Below, one piece after another: positions 26,032 to 34,528 of a stretch of 64,000 nt of DNA. The translations under genes were made by a program, and so were the position numbers. The stretch is from Rhizobium anhuiense (lineage in GTDB: Bacteria; Pseudomonadota; Alphaproteobacteria; Rhizobiales; Rhizobiaceae): assembly GCF_003985145.1 (NCBI RefSeq), contig NZ_ML133544.1, forward strand, positions 1 through 64,000, in the 5' to 3' direction. How positions within the stretch are numbered: position 1 is the stretch's first letter; every line of letters begins with the position of its first letter. The notes under the pieces were generated by a model that was given only the letters and a program-made list of their open reading frames with translations, did no database searches and was not told the origin of the DNA.

Positions 26032-26913
26032 TCAGCTCGTGGACTGTGCAGACAATGAACCGGCGCCTGACGTGTCGAGCAGACTAAAGAGCTGGCTCGC
26101 CTGGCTTTCGGTGACGTCATCCGGCTTACCCGCCATGAATTCGTCCAATGTCACGAGCCCGTCGCCGTCCGTATCGAGATCGGAGAGCAGGGATGCAAAC
26201 TGGTCGTCGTCATCGTCACTGGACGACGGCGGCGGTCCTTCGGGGCGTTCCGACTGCTGAGCGGACATGGCCTCGGTCAGCGTATCGATCGATAGCGAGC
26301 CGGCACCTTCGCTGTCGAAGCTGTCGAACAGCGTGCCGGCCTGCTCCTCGCTCACATCGGACGGCCGACCTGCAACGAATTCGGCTTTGCTTACCTGCCC
26401 GTCGCCGTCGGTATCGAGATCGGAGAGCAGGGATGCAAGATCGTCATCGTCGGAAGGTGGCGGGGGTGGCGGCCCCTCGGCACGTTCCGACTGCTGGGCG
26501 GACATGGCTTCGGTCAGCGCATCGACCGATAGCGAGCCGGCACCTTCGCTGTCGAAGCTGTCGAACAGCGTGCCGGCTTGATCCTCCGACACATCGGACG
26601 GCCGGGCTGCGACGAACTCGGCCTTGCTGACGTAGCCGTCGCCGTCGCTGTCCAGCTGCGCAACGTCCATGTCTGCGCCGCCGTCCTGCTGCTCGCTGGA
26701 AGCGGACTGATCGGCGAGGCCGTTCATCGTCAGCGACATCAACTGCGACATGAGTTTCTCAGCGCTGTTGGCCGCGTCTTCGCTGAGCTGCTGGGTTGTG
26801 GTTGATTTTTTTGCCGAAACCGTATTACAGGATAGGACGTCCTGGGACGCTGACGTCGAACTCTTGCTATAGGAATAGGAAGACATTGACGTTGCGGCGG
26901 AAATGGTCGTCAT
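26032..26913 (-). CDS. EF-hand protein with three paired calcium-binding units
   Basis: A 293-residue acidic protein. After a Ser/Thr-rich N-terminus (YSYSKSSTSASQDV) it has six EF-hand-like loops arranged as three canonical/degenerate pairs: DSDGDGYVSKAE, DTDGDGQVSKAE and DTDGDGLVTLDE each have the Asp ladder and a Glu at position 12. Each is followed by DSEGAGSLS or DTSGAGSLS, which lacks the usual ligands. Proline-rich linkers (GPPPPPPSDDDD, GPPPSSSDDDDD) join the units. No cleaved signal peptide is visible; the Ser/Thr start resembles substrates of the flagellar export system. It is upstream of flgE on the same strand. Calcium binding is highly likely; its role is unknown. Confidence 0.8.
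   Translation of the reverse strand: MTTISAATSMSSYSYSKSSTSASQDVLSCNTVSAKKSTTTQQLSEDAANSAEKLMSQLMSLTMNGLADQSASSEQQDGGADMDVAQLDSDGDGYVSKAEFVAARPSDVSEDQAGTLFDSFDSEGAGSLSVDALTEAMSAQQSERAEGPPPPPPSDDDDLASLLSDLDTDGDGQVSKAEFVAGRPSDVSEEQAGTLFDSFDSEGAGSLSIDTLTEAMSAQQSERPEGPPPSSSDDDDDQFASLLSDLDTDGDGLVTLDEFMAGKPDDVTESQASQLFSLLDTSGAGSLSAQSTS
26158..26577. repeat. Internal tandem repeat of the EF-hand gene (about 240 bp period)
   Basis: A segment starting at 26158 recurs at 26398 almost unchanged (both run through GTATCGAGATCGGAGAGCAG), and the segment at 26291 recurs at 26528. The spacing of 237-240 bp corresponds to 79-80 codons, one EF-hand pair plus linker. The high base identity indicates a recent duplication or ongoing recombination between units. 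A third, more diverged unit begins near 26631. Confidence 0.7.
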
Positions 26914-27076
26914 AAGCGCTCCATCGCTAGAGGGTGGGGATGCAACGCATTACAGAACTGATGAGTTCTCTAAATCGAAATTACTAATGCCACAACCGAA
27001 AAAATCGTCCCTCAGAAATCGTAGTCTCCTTTCTGCGGGCGTCGGCTTGTGCTTCGATGAGGCGGTCTAGATCATC

Positions 27077-27724
27077 ATGGATGTTGCCGACGATCCCGCA
27101 GATGAGCCGCGCAAACGGGGCCGGCCGAAAGTCTCCAGCGATGATGACAAGCGCGTGCATATCGTCGAGATTGCCCGCCGCGTTTTTGTAAAATACGGCT
27201 ACGCCGGAAGCACGACCGCGGTCGTCGCCACCGAGGCGGGTGTTTCGAAACAGACGCTCTACAAGCTGTTTCAGAGCAAGGAAGAGCTGTTTGCCGCCGT
27301 GGTCGGTGCTCATCGGCGCATGATGCTCGACCTGCCACGGCCTCCAGAAGATCTCTCGATCGCCGAGAGCCTTGAACGCATCTTCATGATCGACATGGAT
27401 GAGGACAAGGATGCCGATCGTGCCGGTTTCCTGCAACTCGTCTTTCGCGAAGCGGGGCAGTTTCCCGAACTCGTCGACATTCTGCAGCGCGAAGGCATGC
27501 GTGCCAGCCGGCAGCAGCTTGCCGACTGGCTGAGCGACCGCAGGGCCGAAGGCAGGCTGTCGCTTGATGATCCGACCAGCGGAGCCCGCATGCTGATGGA
27601 TATGATCTTCGGTGGCATGGGGCCGCCGGAAGGGCGTGCTCAGGCCTGGCCCGACCGGGCGGCACTGCTTGCCCATCTCCGGCGCTGCATTGCAATCTTT
27701 GCCGCGGGCGTCGGCGCCGCGTGA
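27077..27724 (+). CDS. TetR/AcrR family transcriptional regulator
   Basis: A 215-residue TetR-type protein. Residues about 18-65 form the helix-turn-helix domain (IVEIARRVFVKYGYAGSTTAVVATEAGVSKQTLYKLFQSKEELF, typical of the family), and the rest is a ligand-binding C-terminal domain of the AcrR C-like kind. It is divergent from the EF-hand gene (163-bp gap) and precedes the DUF1217 gene on its own strand, but a hairpin follows its stop codon, so it is probably monocistronic. Target and ligand are unknown; the adjacent divergent gene is the first candidate. Confidence 0.82.
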   Translation: MDVADDPADEPRKRGRPKVSSDDDKRVHIVEIARRVFVKYGYAGSTTAVVATEAGVSKQTLYKLFQSKEELFAAVVGAHRRMMLDLPRPPEDLSIAESLERIFMIDMDEDKDADRAGFLQLVFREAGQFPELVDILQREGMRASRQQLADWLSDRRAEGRLSLDDPTSGARMLMDMIFGGMGPPEGRAQAWPDRAALLAHLRRCIAIFAAGVGAA

Positions 27725-27730
27725 CCCGAT

Positions 27731-27752
27731 AAAGCCGCGATCCCTCGGCTTT
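27731..27752 (+). terminator. Hairpin after the TetR gene
   Basis: AAAGCCG (27731-27737) pairs with CGGCTTT (27746-27752) around an eight-base loop, a few bases past the TetR stop codon. The T run is contained in the 3' arm and is short. It probably separates the regulator from the DUF1217 gene. Confidence 0.4.
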
Positions 27753-27932
27753 CGACGTCCTGTTGCATTTTCGAAGAATTATAGTACCATGTGGTTCTAT
27801 TAAATTGATTCGGCCGCATGAATGCGGTCCGTCAGCGCCATGAACGGCGGCAACATCTCAGCAAACATGAAAAGTTTCAACCGTGGCGGCCGGCAGGCTT
27901 TCGCGCGCGCATGCTCATGAAAGGGACAGGCG

Positions 27933-30116
27933 TTGGTTTCCACCTATGTGAGCTACCTCTCGGTCGCCAGAAATCTGAGCGCCAGTCTCTCGAGTGTGGC
28001 TTCACAGGCAACGGTTTCCCGCGACAGTGACTACTACAAGGAAAACATCGACAAGGTCACGACGGTCGATGAATTCATGGGCGATTACAAACTCTACTCC
28101 TATGCCATGAAGGCATACGGGCTAGAGGACATGACCTATGCCAAGGCCTTCATGAAGAAGGTGCTGGAAAGCGACCTCAGCGATTCATCGAGTTTCGCCA
28201 ACACTTTGAGCGATAGCCGCTATGCCGAATTCGCCGCCGCCTTCAAATTCGGGGGCGAGACGAAGACGGCGCAGTCAGACGTGCAGCGGGACAATCTGCT
28301 CGATGCCTATGAGGAATCCTTCGACACCGAGGCGGACGACATCACGGATGAGACGGATTATTTCGAAGAGAATATCTCGTCGATCACCTCGGTCGATGAT
28401 TTCCTGTCGAGCTCCAGACTGAAGAACTATGCGCTTACGGCCTTCGGCCTCAGCACCGAATACACGTCCAGCAGCTTCCTGAAGCAGGTTTTGACGAGCG
28501 ATCTGGATGATGCCGACAGTTTCGTCAACCAGCTCGGCGACGACGTCTATGTCAGCCTGGCAAAGGCCTTCAACTTCAACGAGGATGGCTCGACCGACGG
28601 CGATGTGATGTCGGAAGACCAGATCTCGCTGGTGACGAGTGGCTATGCGGTGGCCTCGTCGACGATCGCGTCCACGGAAACCGGGGAGGCCTACGACACC
28701 TATTTCGCTGCTGAAATTGGCAACATCACCTCCGTCGACCAATTGATGAGCGACGACAAGCTGGTCGGCTATCTCAGGATTGCCTACGGTCTTTCCGACG
28801 ACGAATCCGACAGCTACATTTCGGCGGCCCTGAAAAGCGCCGACATCGCCGAAGCGATCGGCTTGTCCGACCTGCACGAGGCCTTCAATTTCGACGAGGA
28901 CGGCGCGCTTGCCGATGGCGACACCGCCCAGACCTCGGACCAGACCGCCACGACCACGGCAGCCTTCGATGAAAATTATGAAGTGCTGGTCGCCAATACC
29001 AGCACGGAAGACGCCACCGACAACTATACGACGCGCATCGCCAGCGTCACCTCGATCGATGATTTCCTCGTGTCGAATGCCGATGACGACGATGACGACA
29101 ACGACGATCTCCCCGAACTGTGGGAAATGGCGTTGCGCGCCTATGATATAGACCCCGACAGCGTTTCGAGAAGCGAGGTCCGGAAAATTCTCGAAAGCGA
29201 TCCCACGGACTCGAAAAGCTATGTCAACAGCCTGAAGGACGACCGGTTCGTAGCCTTTCGCAAAGCATTCAACTTCGACGACAATGGCGACGTCACCGTT
29301 CCCTTGCAGGCCATGTCGGAATCCGTCGTCGACGACTACGCCGCCTATTACAAGCAGAACAAGATCCGATACCTTGAAGGCGACGAGCTGACCGAGGCGA
29401 CCGACGCGGCGAATGACGAGATCACCTATTTTCGCGAGCAGATGGCGACGATCACGACGGCCAGCGAATTCCTGGCCGACGATCGCCTGGTTAGCTTCGC
29501 GCTTGAGGCGAAGGGGCTCGATCCGGACGATGTCACGTCGGACGAACTGAAGAAGATGTTCTCTTCCGATCTCGACGACGAAGATAGTTACGTCAACAAG
29601 CAGGACGACAATCGTTTCGCCGAACTCGTCGGCTCGTTCAATTTCGATCAGGACGGCAATATTTCCGCCGATCCGACCGGGACCGTGCAGCAGCGCGGTG
29701 ACGTGCTGGAAACGATCGACTCCTATGTCAGGCTGACGCTCGAAGACGATCAGGGCGACAGCAACACCGGCGTGCGCCTTGCCCTCTATTTCGAACGCAA
29801 GGCGCCGGAGATCTCGAACGCCTATGATATTCTGGGCGACAGCGCGCTCTTCGAGTTCTTTACGACGACCTTCAACCTGTCCAGTTACGTCTCGAATATG
29901 GACGTCGAGAAGCAAGCCGAGATGGTCAACAATTTCATCGACATGGAGGATCTGTCGGATCCTGACAAAGTCGACGATCTGATCCAACGCTTCACCGCCA
30001 TGTATGACATGGCCAACGGTACGGGCACCACGTCGTCAGCCCTTTCGATCCTGACCGGCTCGTCGACAATAAGCGCTGACACGCTGCTTGCGGTGGCGCA
30101 GTTGAAAAGCAGCTGA
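27933..30116 (+). CDS. Multi-repeat DUF1217 protein (flagellar-associated family)
   Basis: A 727-residue protein beginning at TTG 27933 (VSTYVSYLSVARNLSASL, the normal DUF1217 start) with GGGACAGG ahead of it. Ordinary family members have one to three units. Here at least five units of 105-130 residues follow each other, each with the pattern Y-F-E-N-I-S-S-I-T-S-V-D-D-F-L, then L-x-x-Y-A-L-x-A-F/Y-G-L, V-L-x-S-D-L-D-D-x-x-S-F/Y-V-N and the closing AFNFxxDG. The unit ends fall near residues 105, 214, 320, 449 and 572, with a divergent sixth unit to about 700. A run of nine Asp/Asn residues lies near residue 383. DUF1217 genes sit in rhizobial flagellar clusters; the function is unknown. Confidence 0.8.
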   Translation: MVSTYVSYLSVARNLSASLSSVASQATVSRDSDYYKENIDKVTTVDEFMGDYKLYSYAMKAYGLEDMTYAKAFMKKVLESDLSDSSSFANTLSDSRYAEFAAAFKFGGETKTAQSDVQRDNLLDAYEESFDTEADDITDETDYFEENISSITSVDDFLSSSRLKNYALTAFGLSTEYTSSSFLKQVLTSDLDDADSFVNQLGDDVYVSLAKAFNFNEDGSTDGDVMSEDQISLVTSGYAVASSTIASTETGEAYDTYFAAEIGNITSVDQLMSDDKLVGYLRIAYGLSDDESDSYISAALKSADIAEAIGLSDLHEAFNFDEDGALADGDTAQTSDQTATTTAAFDENYEVLVANTSTEDATDNYTTRIASVTSIDDFLVSNADDDDDDNDDLPELWEMALRAYDIDPDSVSRSEVRKILESDPTDSKSYVNSLKDDRFVAFRKAFNFDDNGDVTVPLQAMSESVVDDYAAYYKQNKIRYLEGDELTEATDAANDEITYFREQMATITTASEFLADDRLVSFALEAKGLDPDDVTSDELKKMFSSDLDDEDSYVNKQDDNRFAELVGSFNFDQDGNISADPTGTVQQRGDVLETIDSYVRLTLEDDQGDSNTGVRLALYFERKAPEISNAYDILGDSALFEFFTTTFNLSSYVSNMDVEKQAEMVNNFIDMEDLSDPDKVDDLIQRFTAMYDMANGTGTTSSALSILTGSSTISADTLLAVAQLKSS

Positions 30117-30177
30117 GCGGCCCGCAGTGCGCCGTTCCCGGGGAGGCTGCATCGCTGCCCGCGGCAGGGCGGGCCGC
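30117..30177 (+). terminator. GC-rich inverted repeat after the DUF1217 gene
   Basis: GCGGCCCGC (30117-30125) is complementary to GCGGGCCGC (30169-30177), with 43 bases between them that hold further G/C-rich pairing potential. It begins immediately at the stop codon. No T run follows, so Rho-independent termination is uncertain. Confidence 0.3.
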
Positions 30178-30335
30178 CGGCTGTCTTTGCCCCCGGATGC
30201 GCCTGATGAATGCAGCGCTGGTTGAAAATAAATTATACTGCACGTCACATTCATAATTAAATCCCCGTTAATGAGCATGAGCGAATATTCGCAAAATGGC
30301 TGGATCGACAGCGATGAATCTAGGAGGATTTGCGA

Positions 30336-32123
30336 GTGAATATTCTTGATCGTGGTGCAAATGCTGTCGCTGTTCTGGCGGCTCTATCGAATTCGCAAGC
30401 CATGATCGAGTTTGATTTGTCGGGCAAAATCCTCACCGCAAACGAAAACTTCTGCAGGGCGCTTGGTTACGAGTTGAGGGAGATCGTCGGAAAACATCAC
30501 AGCATGTTTGTCGAACCTGCCTATGCATCCTCGGCAGAATACAAGGCTTTCTGGACGAAGCTGTCAGCAGGAAAATTCGATCAACAACAGTATAAACGGC
30601 TCGGCAAAGGCGGGCGCGAGGTCTGGATCGAAGCGTCCTACAATCCGGTGTTCCGTCGCGGGAAGCCGGTCAAGGTCATCAAGATTGCAACCGATATCAC
30701 CGCGCAGAAGCTGATATCTGCCGAGCATGCGGGCAAGATCGACGCATTGTCCCGGGCTCAGGCGATCATCGAATTCACGCCGGCCGGCGAAATCCTGACC
30801 GCAAACGACAATTTCCTGACCGCTCTTGGTTATTCGCTTGCCGAAATCCAGGGCAAGCATCACTCGATGTTCTGCGAAAGCGACTATTCCAAGTCGGAGG
30901 CCTACAAGGAATTCTGGCGGAAACTTGCGGGCGGCCAACTGGTTGCCGACGAATTCATGCGTGTGGGCAAGGGCGGACGGAAGGTTTACATCCAGGCTTC
31001 CTATAATCCGATCTTCGACCTGAACGGCAAAGTGTTCAAAGTCGTGAAGTTCGCAACCGATGTCACGGCGCGTGTCGAGAATGTTGAACAGCTCGCCCGT
31101 TGCCTGACGAATTTTGCAGATGGCGACCTGTCGCAGACGATCCAGAAGCCTTTCATTCCTTCGCTGGAACGGCTGCGCACCGACTTCAACAGCGCTTCGG
31201 AAAAGTTGAAGGACGCGATGGCAACGGTGGCCGAAAATGCCAAGGCGATCTCGGCCGGTTCCAACGAAATCCGCACCGCCGCCGACGACCTGGCAAAGCG
31301 TACCGAGCAGCAGGCGGCATCCGTCGAAGAGACGGCGGCCGCCCTTGAGGAAATCACGACGACGGTCAAGGATTCGAGCCGCCGCGCCGAGGAGGCCGGT
31401 CAACTCGTCTCCCGCACCAAAGACCACGCGGAACATTCCGGCCAGGTGGTTCGTGATGCGATCGGAGCGATGGACCAGATCGAAACCTCGTCGCGCGAAA
31501 TTTCCAATATCATCGGCGTCATCGATGAGATTGCCTTCCAGACGAACCTCTTGGCGCTCAATGCCGGCGTAGAGGCGGCACGGGCAGGGGAGGCCGGCAA
31601 GGGTTTTGCGGTCGTTGCTCAGGAGGTCCGGGAGTTGGCGCAGCGGTCGGCGAAAGCTGCAAAGGAGATAAAGAGCCTGATTACAGCCTCCGGTTCTCAC
31701 GTCGCAAAGGGCGTCGCCCTCGTCACGAATGCCGGATCCGCGCTTCAGGAAATCGCCAGTCAGGTTCACGACATCAACACCAATGTCACGGCGATCGTGG
31801 AGGCGGCGCGCGAGCAATCGACGGCGCTCGGCGAGATCAACCAGGCCATCAACACCGTCGACCAGGGAACGCAGCAGAATGCCGCGATGGTCGAGGAACA
31901 GACGGCTGCGAGCCATGGCCTCGCACGCGAGGCCGCCGCACTTTTCAAGCTTCTTGAACAGTTCCGTTTCGACGATGCTCCGATATCGAGACTTTCATCC
32001 ACGCAGGCGGATCGTCATGTGCCCGCACCGACGGCTTTGAAAGTTGTTCGTACGTCGCCCGCCGCGTCCGTCCAGCGCGGGTCGGCCGCCGCCGCGCTGA
32101 AGTCTGATTGGGAAGAATTCTGA
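30336..32123 (+). CDS. Soluble PAS-PAS methyl-accepting chemotaxis protein with CheR-tethering tail
   Basis: A 595-residue chemoreceptor without membrane helices. Two closely similar PAS domains (about residues 20-125 and 145-245) share LTANENFCRALGY/LTANDNFLTALGY, GKHHSMF and the C-terminal VIKIATDIT/VVKFATDVT strand, as in redox- or haem-sensing Aer2/McpB-like receptors. A HAMP-like linker leads to the signalling domain with IDEIAFQTNLLALNAGVEAARAG. The extreme C-terminus is DWEEF, like the NWETF pentapeptide that recruits CheR. GTG 30336 is chosen because AGGAGGA lies seven bases upstream; TTG 30330 is too close. It probably senses an internal energy or redox signal. Confidence 0.9.
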   Translation: MNILDRGANAVAVLAALSNSQAMIEFDLSGKILTANENFCRALGYELREIVGKHHSMFVEPAYASSAEYKAFWTKLSAGKFDQQQYKRLGKGGREVWIEASYNPVFRRGKPVKVIKIATDITAQKLISAEHAGKIDALSRAQAIIEFTPAGEILTANDNFLTALGYSLAEIQGKHHSMFCESDYSKSEAYKEFWRKLAGGQLVADEFMRVGKGGRKVYIQASYNPIFDLNGKVFKVVKFATDVTARVENVEQLARCLTNFADGDLSQTIQKPFIPSLERLRTDFNSASEKLKDAMATVAENAKAISAGSNEIRTAADDLAKRTEQQAASVEETAAALEEITTTVKDSSRRAEEAGQLVSRTKDHAEHSGQVVRDAIGAMDQIETSSREISNIIGVIDEIAFQTNLLALNAGVEAARAGEAGKGFAVVAQEVRELAQRSAKAAKEIKSLITASGSHVAKGVALVTNAGSALQEIASQVHDINTNVTAIVEAAREQSTALGEINQAINTVDQGTQQNAAMVEEQTAASHGLAREAAALFKLLEQFRFDDAPISRLSSTQADRHVPAPTALKVVRTSPAASVQRGSAAAALKSDWEEF

Positions 32124-32221
32124 TCAACCCAGAAATTGCTGTCGGCGGCAAGTTCGTCCGCTTCCATGATCCATGAAGGGTCTCACTCCGCGTCACGCAG
32201 CACTGCGAGGAGTAAGGTCGC

Positions 32222-34441
32222 ATGTCCCTTACCGAAGATGAAAGATTGAACCTTCTCTACGAGGCAAGCATTCTCGATACACCGCCGACGACAGAGTTCG
32301 ACGCTATCGTCCGTCTGGCCTGCAATATATTCAACATGCCGATGGCATTGGTTTCGTTCGTCGACGAGCAGCGGCAGTGGTTCAAGGCCCAGCAAGGCTT
32401 CACTTTGAAAGAGGCGTCACGCGAGCATTCCTTTTGCGGCCATGTTGTGGAAACAGGGTTGCCGCTCGTCGTTGAAGATGCCGGCAAAGATTCCCGCTTT
32501 TGGGAAAACACATTCGTGAACGAGTGTTCCGTCCAATTCTACGCGGGCGTTCCGCTTTTGGAAGGGGAGACCTGCTACGGCAGTTTTTGTGTCCTCGATA
32601 CGAAGACCCGCCGTTTCGGCGATCGGGATATCGAACAGCTCCGTAACTTGGCAAGCGTCATCGTGGGCCTGATTCGGGAGCATCGTCAGCAAAGCCAGCT
32701 GAAAGAGCAGCAACGTGAACTGGAGTTGAAGCAGGCTCGGTTCGAACAGACCGAGCGCTCTGCCAAAGTCGGTGGCTTTGAGATGGATCTCAACACCGGT
32801 ACGATCATCTGGTCGGACCAGATTTATCGCACTGTCGGATTGCCGGTCGGTAAACGAATGACCTCGGAGGAGGTGATCGGCTGCTATGCTCCGGAAGAGC
32901 GCGACGGCGTCAGTCGCAGGATTCGCGGTCTCCTGAATGGCTCGGAGATCGGCGTTGACAAAGAGTATCGCATCATAACGCCAGAAGGCGAAGAACGATG
33001 GATTCGCGTGGTCAGCGATATCGAACACCTGCACGGTGAGCCAAAACGTTTGTTCGGCATCGTTCAGGATGTTTCCGAAAAAGTGCGCTACGAGCAACGC
33101 TTGCTGCAGGCGGCAAATGCCGATCCCCTGACCGGGCTTGCCAACCGGGCGGCATACAATGCTCACATGGCGAGGCTCACAGCGACGGATGCCGCCTCCA
33201 TTGGTTTGCTGCTGGTCGACGTCGATCGCCTGAAGCAGGTGAACGATATCCTGGGCCATGCGACCGGTGACCTGCTGCTGAAAGGCGTGGCATCTCGTCT
33301 GGACGAGCGCTTGGGAAAGCGCGGAAAGGTCTTTCGCCTCGGCGGCGACGAATTCTCGGTTGTTCTGGACGCACCCGCAAACGCGCGGGTAATGCGTTCA
33401 CTCGCGCGACACCTGATTGAATATATCGGCCGCCCTCTGGAGGTCGCGGGATCAACGATAAATCCCACGATAACCGTGGGAGGCGCGATTTCGGAAGGTG
33501 AAATGGATGCGGCGACGCTTTCGCAAAACGCAGACTTCGCCCTGTATCACGCCAAGGAAACACGGCGTGGAAGCTACGTTCAATATGAGCCCAGCCTGCG
33601 TTCGAGGATAGCCCATCGCATTCAGATCGTCCGAGAGGTGGAGTTGGCGCTTACCGAGCATCGAATGGTGCCGCATTATCAGCCAATCGTGAGCTGCGCC
33701 GACGGTCAGGTATGGGCGTTTGAAGCGCTGGTGAGAATGCAACGTCCCGATGGATCAGTCGTATCGGCGGCGCAATTTCATGAAGCCTTCACGGACTCGA
33801 GTGTTTCCCATCACATTACGACATGCATGCTCGATCATGTCGCGACCGATATCTGCAAATGGATGGACCGGGGGCTGAGTTTCGGACGGGTTGGCATCAA
33901 TGTCAGCGCCTCTGATTTCATGAGGGGTGACCTGGAAAGCCGCATCGTTGGTGCGTTCGCGTCGAGAGGCATTCCGCTCGATAAGCTCGTGCTCGAAGTG
34001 ACGGAAACCGTCTTCCTGCAGGGCTTGGAAGACACTGTTGCAACAACGCTGCAACGTTTGCGGAAAAGAGGCTTGGCCGTGGCGCTCGATGATTTCGGGA
34101 CGGGCTATGCATCGCTGACACATTTGCGGAGCCTGCCCGTCGATATCATCAAAATCGACAAGAGCTTCATCGACACCATGCTCGTGGATGAATCGAGCCT
34201 CGCAATCGTAGAACTGGTGCTCAACCTGGCGCGGAAGCTCGACATGAAGGTCACGGCGGAGGGCGTCGAAAGCCATCGGCAGGCGATGTGCTTGCTGGAA
34301 ATGGGCTGCACCACCCTCCAGGGCTATTTGTTTAACAAGCCGATGGACCGCGAACACGTGGGCAGCTACCTATCTGCATCAAAACCACATTGTACGGAGA
34401 ATTCAGGAGAATCGCGGACGGGTCTGCTGCTCTTCGGATAG
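32222..34441 (+). CDS. GAF-PAS-GGDEF-EAL cyclic-di-GMP enzyme
   Basis: A 739-residue soluble protein with GAF (about 20-155), PAS (about 175-285, GGFEMDLNTGTIIWSDQIYR), GGDEF (about 295-450) and EAL (about 475-715) domains. The GGDEF motif is intact at residues 374-378 (RLGGDEFSVV), and EAL is intact at 501-503 (FEALVRMQ). Further phosphodiesterase residues are present in DDFGTGYASLTHLRSLPVDIIKIDKSFI-type sequence (Asp-Asp pair and Lys). Both synthesis and breakdown of c-di-GMP are therefore possible. It lies about 100 bp after the PAS MCP on the same strand and is preceded by AGGAG. It may link the local motility genes to attachment. Confidence 0.9.
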   Translation: MSLTEDERLNLLYEASILDTPPTTEFDAIVRLACNIFNMPMALVSFVDEQRQWFKAQQGFTLKEASREHSFCGHVVETGLPLVVEDAGKDSRFWENTFVNECSVQFYAGVPLLEGETCYGSFCVLDTKTRRFGDRDIEQLRNLASVIVGLIREHRQQSQLKEQQRELELKQARFEQTERSAKVGGFEMDLNTGTIIWSDQIYRTVGLPVGKRMTSEEVIGCYAPEERDGVSRRIRGLLNGSEIGVDKEYRIITPEGEERWIRVVSDIEHLHGEPKRLFGIVQDVSEKVRYEQRLLQAANADPLTGLANRAAYNAHMARLTATDAASIGLLLVDVDRLKQVNDILGHATGDLLLKGVASRLDERLGKRGKVFRLGGDEFSVVLDAPANARVMRSLARHLIEYIGRPLEVAGSTINPTITVGGAISEGEMDAATLSQNADFALYHAKETRRGSYVQYEPSLRSRIAHRIQIVREVELALTEHRMVPHYQPIVSCADGQVWAFEALVRMQRPDGSVVSAAQFHEAFTDSSVSHHITTCMLDHVATDICKWMDRGLSFGRVGINVSASDFMRGDLESRIVGAFASRGIPLDKLVLEVTETVFLQGLEDTVATTLQRLRKRGLAVALDDFGTGYASLTHLRSLPVDIIKIDKSFIDTMLVDESSLAIVELVLNLARKLDMKVTAEGVESHRQAMCLLEMGCTTLQGYLFNKPMDREHVGSYLSASKPHCTENSGESRTGLLLFG

Positions 34442-34448
34442 TCATCAA

Positions 34449-34500
34449 GATGGCGTGTCGAAGGTGGTGCGGGGCCTTCCCCGCGCTCCTTTGCGCCATC
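34449..34500. terminator. Nested hairpin between convergent GGDEF-EAL and marR genes
   Basis: An inner stem GCGGGG/CCCCGC (34469-34474, 34479-34484) with a four-base loop is enclosed by an outer GATGGCG/CGCCATC pair (34449-34455, 34494-34500). It lies in the 87-bp gap between convergent genes and can stop transcripts from both sides. Confidence 0.5.
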
Positions 34501-34528
34501 GGGACGGGCCTGCGTCCACATCAGCAGA

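Noticed and set aside
26158..26577. Regular repeats considered as a CRISPR or satellite array
   Set aside because: The repeats are in frame with a coding sequence and correspond to duplicated EF-hand units of about 80 residues; there are no short unique spacers.
28275..29987. Long minus-strand open frame (570 codons) opposite the DUF1217 gene
   Set aside because: It mirrors the repeated codon pattern of the real gene; its own product has no recognisable domain and no ribosome-binding site was seen.
30564..31916. Minus-strand frame (450 codons) opposite the PAS chemoreceptor
   Set aside because: Shadow of the receptor gene; it has no family motifs.
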